A DNA stretch of 48,298 nt from Anderseniella sp. (GTDB taxonomy: Bacteria > Pseudomonadota > Alphaproteobacteria > Rhizobiales > Aestuariivirgaceae): NCBI GenBank assembly GCA_030626025.1, contig DAOUPT010000023.1:1-48298 (forward strand), read 5' to 3'. Every line of letters starts with the position of its first letter. Position 1 is the first letter of the stretch. The notes beneath the pieces were generated by a model, which saw only the letters and a list, made by a program, of their open reading frames with translations, had not been told where the DNA came from and did not search any database. Made by a program: the position numbers and the translations under genes. Below are positions 42,222 through 48,298 of this stretch, in pieces.

Positions 42222-43640
42222 ATGACCCAACTTGCACCAGAAATTCTAAACCGTTTCGCCGCTATTATTGGCGATAAATATGTTTTGCTTTCAAGCCGGG
42301 ATATGGCGCGATACCTTGATGAACCGCGCAAAAAATTCCACGGCAACGCTGCTGCCGTATTAAAACCGGCGAGTACGCAAGAGGTTTCTGAGATTCTGGC
42401 ACTGGCCAATGAAACCGGTACGGCAATTATTCCGCAAGGGGGCAATACCGGACTGGTCGGCGGACAGATACCAGATGATTCGGGCGAGCAGATAATTTTG
42501 TCACTCGAGCGCCTGTCAAAAATTCGCCATGTGGATGCTGCCCAGAATATTCTGACCATCGAAGCCGGGGCGACCCTGGAAACAGCTCAGAAAGCAGCCG
42601 AAGAAGTCGGTCGGTTTTTGCCGCTCAGTCTTGCCTCGCAAGGCAGTTGCACCATTGGTGGCAATCTGGCAACCAATGCTGGGGGCCTGAATGTGGTTGC
42701 CTATGGCTCGGCCCGAGACTTGTGTCTTGGTCTTGAGGTTGTGCTGGCCGACGGACGGATTTGGAGCGGACTTAATACCCTGCGCAAAAACAATACCGGT
42801 TACGACCTTAAAAACCTGTTTATCGGGGCTGAAGGGACGCTCGGGGTCATAACTGCTGCAGTGCTGAAACTGTATCCGGCCTCGCAAAGCCGGGCGACGG
42901 CTTTTCTTGCGGTGTCATCACCGGCCAAAGCACTGGAATTGCTTAACCTTGCCCAGCAGCAAAGCGGTGAACGGGTGACAACCATTGAGCTTTTACCCCG
43001 TGAAGGGCTGGAGTTCACCGTAAAGCACCAGCAAACCCGCGACCCGTTTGATCAGCCACATCCATGGTATGTGTTGCTTGAATTATCTTCATCGCGACCG
43101 GGCAACGAACTGGCCAATAACGTCGAAGAAATTCTCGCCAGCGCGCTTGATCAGGACATTGCCATTGATGCGGTCATTGCCCAGTCAGACCGGCAAACCA
43201 CCGATATCTGGGCCATTCGCGAATTGCTGCCGGAAACTCAAAAGAACGAGGGCGGTTCGATCAAGCATGACATCTCGGTGCCGCTGGACAAAATTTCGCT
43301 GTTTCTTGAGCAAGCCAGTATTGCGGTGATTAACCTGATACCCGGTGCCCGGCCGGTTGCCTTTGGCCACATCGGTGACGGGAATATCCATTTCAACGTC
43401 ACCCAACCGGTTGATGCTGATACGGATGCTTTTCTGGCCCGCTGGGATGAGGTCAACAAGGTTGTCCATGACATCGCCACCGGCATGGGCGGGTCGGTCA
43501 GCGCTGAACACGGTATCGGCCAGCTCAAACGCCATTTGATGCCCGATATAAAATCGACCGTCGAACTGGATTTGATGATCGGCCTTAAACGCCAGCTTGA
43601 CCCCAATAATATTCTAAACCCGGGCAAGCTTTTGCCATGA
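42222..43640 (+). CDS. FAD-binding oxidoreductase (D-2-hydroxyacid dehydrogenase type)
   Basis: This 472-residue protein has the FAD_binding_4 domain with PQGGNTGLVGG and CTIGGNLATNAGG. The C-terminal domain has HIGDGNIHFN and SAEHGIGQLKR, which supply metal and substrate ligands in D-2-hydroxyglutarate and D-lactate dehydrogenases. The exact 2-hydroxyacid cannot be assigned. The start at 42222 follows AGGGGG; the frame extends 45 codons upstream into the Sua5 gene, which is not credible. It overlaps the GNAT gene by 4 bp (ATGA). Confidence 0.92.
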   Translation: MTQLAPEILNRFAAIIGDKYVLLSSRDMARYLDEPRKKFHGNAAAVLKPASTQEVSEILALANETGTAIIPQGGNTGLVGGQIPDDSGEQIILSLERLSKIRHVDAAQNILTIEAGATLETAQKAAEEVGRFLPLSLASQGSCTIGGNLATNAGGLNVVAYGSARDLCLGLEVVLADGRIWSGLNTLRKNNTGYDLKNLFIGAEGTLGVITAAVLKLYPASQSRATAFLAVSSPAKALELLNLAQQQSGERVTTIELLPREGLEFTVKHQQTRDPFDQPHPWYVLLELSSSRPGNELANNVEEILASALDQDIAIDAVIAQSDRQTTDIWAIRELLPETQKNEGGSIKHDISVPLDKISLFLEQASIAVINLIPGARPVAFGHIGDGNIHFNVTQPVDADTDAFLARWDEVNKVVHDIATGMGGSVSAEHGIGQLKRHLMPDIKSTVELDLMIGLKRQLDPNNILNPGKLLP

Positions 43641-44062
43641 GTGAACCGTTACACGTTCGCGCCATAGGCGATGCTGACGTTGCAAATGTGATTTCACTGT
43701 GGGAGGTGTGCGGGCTGGTTCGGGCTTGGAATAATCCCAAAAAGGACATTGCCTTTGCCCGGCGAAAGTCGGAATCTGACGTGCTGGTTGGCGAACAGGA
43801 CGGCCAGATTGTTGCCAGTGTTATGGTTGGTCACGATGGCCACCGCGGTATCGTTTATTATGTTTCTGTCGCGCCAGATTGTCAGGGCAAGGGCTTTGGC
43901 CACCAGATCATGAAGGCGGCTGAAGAATGGTTGCGTGAGCGCGATGTCTGGAAAATGAACTTGCTGATCCGGCAGGGAAATGAAAAAGTACAGGCGTTCT
44001 ATGAGTCACTCGGTTACGAGGTCGAGCCGCGGCTTTGCATGGCAAGAAAACTGATCGATTAG
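43637..44062 (+). CDS. GNAT acetyltransferase (YpeA-like)
   Basis: This 141-residue protein has the acetyl-CoA-binding signature VAPDCQGKGFGHQIMKAAEEWL and the final beta strand VQAFYESLGYEVEP. The early SLWEVCGLVRAWNNPKKDI segment is typical of the YpeA group. The acceptor is not known. Translation is coupled to the preceding FAD oxidoreductase gene through an ATGA overlap. An aldehyde dehydrogenase gene follows 10 bp later. Confidence 0.9.
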   Translation: MSEPLHVRAIGDADVANVISLWEVCGLVRAWNNPKKDIAFARRKSESDVLVGEQDGQIVASVMVGHDGHRGIVYYVSVAPDCQGKGFGHQIMKAAEEWLRERDVWKMNLLIRQGNEKVQAFYESLGYEVEPRLCMARKLID

Positions 44063-44072
44063 GGAAAAGGTC

Positions 44073-45521
44073 ATGAGTGAGATAGCGCCCTACTGGCAGA
44101 ATTACATTGATGGCAAGTTTGTTGATGGCGGTGCCGGGCGGTTGATCGTTGAGGATCCGGCAACCGGCGACACGGTGGCCGAACAGGCGCTGGCCGATGC
44201 CGGTGATGTTGATGCGGCGGTGCAGGCCGCAAAGCGCTGTCACGAAAGCAATGTGCTGACCGATATGCGGCCAGTTGAGCGTGGCAGGCTGGTGCGTCAG
44301 CTTGGGGATTATCTGCTTGATAATCTAGAATCAATCGCTGAGGTGTTGTGCCTTGAGATGGGCAAGCCTTATTGGGAGGCCTGCAACGAGGTTCGCGGTG
44401 CGGCACGTTATTTTGAGTATTATGGCAATCAAGCAGAAACTCTCGAAGGACGCTCGATACCGCTTGGCCGCAATTATTTTGATTTTACTGTGCTTGAGCC
44501 CTATGGCGTGTCGGCCCAGATTATCCCGTGGAATTTCCCACTTGAGATCGCCTCGCGCTCGCTTGCTGCCGGTCTGGCAACGGGCAATGCCTGCGTGATT
44601 AAAACACCGGAAATTGCGCCGCTTTCTTCAGGTTATCTGGCCAAAGCTGTGGAAGCGGTTGGTTTTTCTGATGGTGCGGCAAATATTCTGTCCGGTTATG
44701 GGGCGCAGGCCGGTGCGGCACTGGCGTCCCACCCGCTGATCAATCAGATGGTGTTTACCGGCTCGGTGCCAACTGGTGTTTCCATCGCAACGGCCGCGGC
44801 ACAAAATATTGTCCCTTGCGTGTTGGAACTGGGCGGTAAGTCGGCTGGCATCGTTTATGGTGATGCTGATCTGGAAGCGGTCGTTTCCAGCGTCCGCAAA
44901 GGAATTTTTTATAATGCCGGTCAGATTTGTTCGGCTCTGTCGCGATTGATTGTTGCTGACAGCATCCACGATGAGGTGGTCAACAAGATCAGCGCGCTGG
45001 CCAAAGATATTGTCGTAGCGCCGGGAATTGAACATCGTGAGGCTGGCTTGAACATGGGCGCGATGGTTTCTGAAAAACAACGAGACCGGGCATTGGCTAT
45101 GTGTGAAGATGCCCAACGTCAGGGCGCAATGGTTGCAACCGGTGGGCATAAACTCAATCGACCGGGGTATTTTCTCGAACCGACGGTATTCACAAATATC
45201 GAGCCGGACATGACCATCGCGCAGGAAGAAGTTTTCGGGCCGGTTTTGTCAGTGATGAAATTCAGCAACGAAGCAGAGGCGATAAAAATAGCTAATGGCA
45301 CTCAATACGGCCTTGTGGGCGGTGTCTTTACCAAGGACCTCGACCGCGCCACATCGACTGCCCGGCAATTGCGGGCCGGACAGATTTTTATCAATGAATG
45401 GTTCGCTGGCGGCGTTGAAACACCATTTGGCGGCTATGGCAAATCAGGCTATGGCCGCGAAAAAGGCCGTGAGGCGCTGTTGAATTATGTGCAGACCAAG
45501 AACATTGCCATAGCGACCTGA
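44073..45521 (+). CDS. Aldehyde dehydrogenase (NAD(P)+)
   Basis: This 482-residue enzyme has the NAD-site signature IIPWNFPLEIASRSLAAGLA, the general base E252 in LELGGKSAG, and the nucleophile C286 in NAGQICSALSR. The C-terminal EWFAGGVETPFGGYGKSGYGREKG is of the betaine/gamma-aminobutyraldehyde type. The aldehyde cannot be named from sequence. It ends the unit led by the Sua5 gene and converges on the rhodanese-HigA gene. Confidence 0.94.
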   Translation: MSEIAPYWQNYIDGKFVDGGAGRLIVEDPATGDTVAEQALADAGDVDAAVQAAKRCHESNVLTDMRPVERGRLVRQLGDYLLDNLESIAEVLCLEMGKPYWEACNEVRGAARYFEYYGNQAETLEGRSIPLGRNYFDFTVLEPYGVSAQIIPWNFPLEIASRSLAAGLATGNACVIKTPEIAPLSSGYLAKAVEAVGFSDGAANILSGYGAQAGAALASHPLINQMVFTGSVPTGVSIATAAAQNIVPCVLELGGKSAGIVYGDADLEAVVSSVRKGIFYNAGQICSALSRLIVADSIHDEVVNKISALAKDIVVAPGIEHREAGLNMGAMVSEKQRDRALAMCEDAQRQGAMVATGGHKLNRPGYFLEPTVFTNIEPDMTIAQEEVFGPVLSVMKFSNEAEAIKIANGTQYGLVGGVFTKDLDRATSTARQLRAGQIFINEWFAGGVETPFGGYGKSGYGREKGREALLNYVQTKNIAIAT

Positions 45522-45527
45522 TCAATA

Positions 45528-46187
45528 TCAGCTGGCAACGCGCGGGGTGATTTTGGCCTTGATTTCACTGCCAACTTTATAACGGGCCTGCTCGAGATCG
45601 TGATCAGTTTGCAGCTGCAACCAGAAATCGGCAGCGGTGGAGAAATATCGGGCAAGGCGCAGGGATAATTCGGCGGTTATGGCGGTGGTGCCGGCAAGGA
45701 TGCCTTCGACCACTTCGTAGGAAACCCCGGTTGCGTCAGCGAGATTGTTTGCAGTCAGATTGAGCGGACCCAAATATTCCTGTTGCAAAACCTCGCCAAC
45801 CGGCGGACACAGGAACACAGGTTCAGGCGCTTTGGTCTCTTGTGGCGGATGGTAGGGGATTTCGGTTTCAAAACCGGCCTTTTTCCACTCTTCAATGCCA
45901 CCGGTCATGTGGATAATATCGACAAAGCCTTCGTTGATCAGCATTTTTCCGGCGGATTCGGACCGCTTGCCAACAGCGCAATGGAGTACAACTTTCTTGT
46001 CCCTGATGGTGGGGAAAAGTTCGGGATCAAAGGCCGACAGCGGCAATAACAAAGCACCGGGAATATGTTCTTTGTCAAATTCAGACGTTTCGCGCACATC
46101 AACCAGCAAAGCTTCGTTGTTTTCGATCCAGTCATGGACAGTTGCAGCATCCACACTCATGACTATGTTCTCCTTTTTGATCTTCAT
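45528..46187 (-). CDS. Rhodanese-HigA fusion protein
   Basis: This 219-residue protein joins two domains. Residues 12-108 form a single rhodanese domain with DVRETSEFDKEHIPGA and the active loop HCAVGKRS with C70. Residues about 125-215 match a HigA-type XRE antitoxin: PPVGEVLQQEYLGPLNLTANNLADATG, then ITAELSLRLARYFSTAADFWLQLQ. No HigB toxin gene is beside it. Translation can start at 46187 (AAAGGAG upstream) or in frame at 46160 (AAGGAGAAC upstream), both well placed. It may be a sulphur- or thiol-responsive regulator. The divergent gene is a PhnZ-like HD protein. Confidence 0.85.
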   Translation of the reverse strand: MKIKKENIVMSVDAATVHDWIENNEALLVDVRETSEFDKEHIPGALLLPLSAFDPELFPTIRDKKVVLHCAVGKRSESAGKMLINEGFVDIIHMTGGIEEWKKAGFETEIPYHPPQETKAPEPVFLCPPVGEVLQQEYLGPLNLTANNLADATGVSYEVVEGILAGTTAITAELSLRLARYFSTAADFWLQLQTDHDLEQARYKVGSEIKAKITPRVAS

Positions 46188-46288
46188 GGCGACAACTCCT
46201 TTAAGTGTTTCGTCAACCATACTATCGTTCGTTATAAAGAACAATGTGTTTATTCATTTTTATTTTTCAAGGGGTATTGGTGATTTTT

Positions 46289-46837
46289 ATGGAAAATTTT
46301 GAACAATTTAACAAAACGGTCTCAACTTTATTTGCCGATCACGGTGGTGATCTTTATGGCGGCGAGGCTATTACTCAGGAGCGGCATGGCTTGCAATGCG
46401 CCCAGCTTGCCGAGAACGAAGGTGCCCCACCCTCCTTAATTATTTCAACCTTGCTGCATGACATTGGCCATTTGCTGCATGACGAATTTGAACAGGCTCA
46501 AGCGCGCGGCGAGGACCGGTTTCACGAAAACCTTGGCAGCAAGTTTTTAGGTCAATGGTTTGGGCCTGAAGTTACCGAGCCGATAAAACTGCATGTGGCC
46601 AGCAAAAAATATCTTTGTGCCACACGTCCCGATTATCACGCCAGCCTGTCACCGGCATCGGTTCATACCCTGCGTATTCAGGGTGGGCCGATGAATGAGA
46701 CTGAAATTGCCGAATTTGAGAAACTTCCGGGCTATGAGGACGCCCTGCGGGTGCGCATCTGGGATGACATCGGCAAAGACCCTGACATGAAAACCAAAAG
46801 TCTCGATCATTTCCTGGCCTATGCTGACAAAATATGA
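46289..46837 (+). CDS. HD-domain oxygenase, PhnZ-like
   Basis: This 182-residue protein belongs to the phosphonate-associated HD group. Metal ligands expected for PhnZ are all seen one position earlier than in that enzyme, as I remember it: H33 (QERHGLQ), H57 and D58 (LLHDIGHLL), H79, H102 (LHVASKKYLC) and D159. Y23 and E26, which gate the substrate, also match. ASVHTLRIQGGPM is a further family segment. PhnZ is a di-iron oxygenase that breaks C-P bonds of 2-amino-1-hydroxyethylphosphonate-type compounds. No PhnY-like dioxygenase is in the window, so the substrate is uncertain. The start at 46289 is preferred; GTG at 46280 is possible. Confidence 0.85.
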   Translation: MENFEQFNKTVSTLFADHGGDLYGGEAITQERHGLQCAQLAENEGAPPSLIISTLLHDIGHLLHDEFEQAQARGEDRFHENLGSKFLGQWFGPEVTEPIKLHVASKKYLCATRPDYHASLSPASVHTLRIQGGPMNETEIAEFEKLPGYEDALRVRIWDDIGKDPDMKTKSLDHFLAYADKI

Positions 46838-46887
46838 CTGGCTAATCAGCTAAAGTGTGACTTTGAATTCTCAACCAGGAGCAAACT

Positions 46888-47307
46888 ATGACTGAAACAA
46901 ACCCGAGCATCATGTCTCACGTATCGATCGGCACCAACCAGCCTGACAATGCCGTCGCCTTCTATGACAAGGTGCTTGCCACCATCGGTGCCAAGCGGGT
47001 TCTTGAGTTTCCCGAAGCGGTGGCCTATGGCCGCCGATACCCGGAATTTTGGGTCCACCCGCCACATGATGGTGGCGCTGCAAGTGTCGGCAACGGCACC
47101 CATTTCGGCTTTTTCGCTGCCAGCAAGACACAAGTGGATGCGTTCTATAAAGCAGCCCTAGAAGCTGGTGGAACAGGCGACGGCAAACCCGGCCCCCGCC
47201 CGCTTTATGGCGAAGCCTATTACGGCTGCTTCGTCCGTGATCTCGATGGCCACAAGATCGAAGCAACGTATTGGGATATGGAAAAGATGGAAAGTCACGG
47301 CGGGTGA
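46888..47307 (+). CDS. VOC (glyoxalase) family protein
   Basis: This 139-residue protein has a single vicinal-oxygen-chelate fold: SHVSIGTNQPDNAVAFYDKVLATIGA at the start, THFGFFAASKTQVDAFYKAALEAGG in the middle, and YGCFVRDLDGHKIEATYW at the end. H11 and E131-like ligands would bind a metal in an enzyme; the substrate is unknown. CAGGAGCA precedes the ATG. It lies 50 bp after the HD oxygenase gene on the same strand and may be cotranscribed with it. Confidence 0.9.
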   Translation: MTETNPSIMSHVSIGTNQPDNAVAFYDKVLATIGAKRVLEFPEAVAYGRRYPEFWVHPPHDGGAASVGNGTHFGFFAASKTQVDAFYKAALEAGGTGDGKPGPRPLYGEAYYGCFVRDLDGHKIEATYWDMEKMESHGG

Positions 47308-47451
47308 CACTGCTCTAATGACAATCGATTTTGCAAAAACACATGCCTGTTTTGTACCATTTGCTGTCATTGAGCAATTCTGATTGCAGCAATCTGATAC
47401 ATTTTCAGAATGTGATCCAGAAAAACGGAAACGCTGGAAAGCGGGGACCGG

Positions 47452-47880
47452 CTAGCTGGAGATGTAGTGCTCGAGCTGTTCGATGGTAAATTTCTGGTCG
47501 CTTATGATACTCTTGACCAGGTCGCCGATCGAAATAATTCCGATCAATTGTTTATTATTGAGCACGGGGAGATGCCGCACGGCTTTGTCGGTCATGACTG
47601 CCATGCATTCCTCTACCGACTGCTCGAGGCGCGCGCAAACCACACGCCTCGACATGATCTCCCCAACGGTTGTTTTCGGAGATGATCTGCCCTTTAGAAA
47701 CACATTCCGGGCGTAGTGCCGCTCAGTTATTATACCGGCCATCTTTTCGCCTTCTAATACAACCAGTGAACCAACATTATGATTTGCCATCTTCTTAATG
47801 GCATCAAGCACAACGTCATCCGTTCCAATCGACAAGACCCTGTGCCCTTTTTCATCGAGTAATTGCTGTACCGTTACCAT
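47452..47880 (-). CDS. Tandem CBS domain protein
   Basis: This 142-residue protein consists of two CBS domains (about 8-62 and 75-128): VLDAIKKMANHNVGSLVVLEGEKMAGIITERHYAR-type and VGEIMSRRVVCARLEQSVEECMAVMTDKAVRHLPV-type segments. Such pairs form a Bateman module that binds adenine nucleotides. It has no fused effector domain. A FixK/FNR-like box lies 72 bp upstream, fitting the frequent placement of such CBS genes in oxygen-responsive regulons. GGAG lies 8 bp before the start. Confidence 0.92.
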   Translation of the reverse strand: MVTVQQLLDEKGHRVLSIGTDDVVLDAIKKMANHNVGSLVVLEGEKMAGIITERHYARNVFLKGRSSPKTTVGEIMSRRVVCARLEQSVEECMAVMTDKAVRHLPVLNNKQLIGIISIGDLVKSIISDQKFTIEQLEHYISS

Positions 47881-48298
47881 TGGGCTTCTCCTTATCTCTG
47901 GATGCTACCTAAGTTGTTTGACTTCAATATCATATTACAAAATCCGTGGCTTTGCCTTGGATCAATGCGTGAGTGGCAATGTCCGAATAATTGCCCAAAT
48001 GTACACTTTTCAATCAGCTATCGTCGCCGAGTTCTATTGGTAGCACAAAAAACCAGCACTTTGTCAGCCTCTGTTAAGCCAAAAATGTCAGCCCTCACAA
48101 TAGTGAGAACCCGATATGTGACTTTCCTCACTCATAGATCAACGGCGGCTTTGTCCGGCATTGCAGTCGTTAGATTCCATCAAACCCTAGCCAATGCTGA
48201 ATGTCCGTTTATCGTTGTTGAACGGCAGCATCTTAATTCGGCATGATTGGCCGCAATGGGACGAACTTTCCGATCACCTTACTGCAATTCCCAATCAA
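47881..48298. other. Gene-free right end
   Basis: Apart from the FixK/FNR-like box at 47952 and the CBS promoter, I see no convincing gene here. Plus-strand frames of 81 and 127 residues lack family features or a ribosome site. The last 60 bp may belong to a gene continuing beyond the window, but no motif is visible. Confidence 0.5.
47952..47965 (-). promoter_or_regulatory. FixK/FNR-like box upstream of the CBS gene
   Basis: On the minus strand the site reads TTGATCCAAGGCAA, which fits the alphaproteobacterial TTG(A/C)-N6-(T/G)CAA consensus for FixK/FNR proteins. It ends 72 bp before the CBS start, with GATATT 20 bp downstream as a possible -10. Oxygen-responsive activation of the CBS gene is inferred. 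Confidence 0.5.

Noticed and set aside
45528-46288. A complete HigBA toxin-antitoxin locus
   Set aside because: Only the HigA-type domain is present; neither strand next to it encodes a RelE/HigB-like protein of about 90 residues.
47863-48246. A 127-codon plus-strand frame at the right end
   Set aside because: It begins inside the CBS gene start, has irregular composition and no recognisable segment, and would cover the CBS promoter and the FixK-like box.

Overview
The window reads as a chromosomal stretch of an alphaproteobacterium, most likely of the Hyphomicrobiales (Rhizobiales). The main argument is gene content and order: fabD-fabG, acpP-fabF-mltG, yicC-gmk, rsmA-pdxA-surA-lptD, pepA, holC, an ABC-F ATPase and ndk form a neighbourhood typical of that order, here interrupted by accessory genes. 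Other lineage signs are the stand-alone DUF1737, DUF302 and DUF1223 proteins, a YafY-type WYL regulator and short secreted proteins with basic Cys-containing domains. No tRNA, rRNA, CRISPR array, transposase, integrase or phage gene was found. Functional calls come from reading translated sequence and remembered family motifs; no database search was run.

Layout. (1) 1-6.5 kb is accessory: the end of a DUF1223 protein, a divergent WYL regulator/GST pair around an 18-bp perfect palindrome, two tiny single-helix membrane proteins, a DUF1801 protein, a lone receiver domain, a DUF302 protein, two tandem Gly-rich secreted paralogues, a queuosine-precursor transporter and ndk. (2) 6.5-9 kb holds a G-rich tract and a dense cluster of perfect hairpins at the 3' end of a large OmpA-type protein with six internal repeats. 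(3) 9-16 kb holds an AhpD-like protein, two tandem J-domain paralogues, an ABC-F ATPase, a two-gene Ada/Ogt alkylation repair unit, a membrane zinc peptidase and a PilZ protein. (4) 16-24 kb holds holC with a methyltransferase and DUF1737 gene, then acpP-fabF-mltG, a TetR/MAPEG divergent pair with two operators, and pepA. (5) 23.6-37 kb is the outer-membrane, translation and lipid core: lptD-surA-pdxA-rsmA-ADH on the plus strand facing fabD-fabG-(small secreted protein)-yicC-gmk-RND permease-(secreted protein) on the minus strand. (6) 37-48.3 kb holds a FecR-domain protein with a repetitive basic tail, acyl-CoA dehydrogenase-HDAC-xseB, Sua5-FAD oxidoreductase-GNAT-aldehyde dehydrogenase, a rhodanese-HigA fusion divergent from a PhnZ-like HD oxygenase, a VOC protein and a CBS protein preceded by a FixK/FNR-like box.

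The most interesting points are: the rhodanese-HigA fusion with no HigB toxin beside it; the apparent move of the acpP-fabF-mltG block out of the fabD-fabG-yicC-gmk string; a 105-bp bipartite palindromic element present twice; two related mini membrane proteins; tandem J-domain paralogues of which one has HPG instead of HPD; a new-looking 54-residue repeat before an OmpA domain; and the RH(K/R)K..SR repeats of the FecR-domain protein. Several divergent promoters carry clear palindromic operators.
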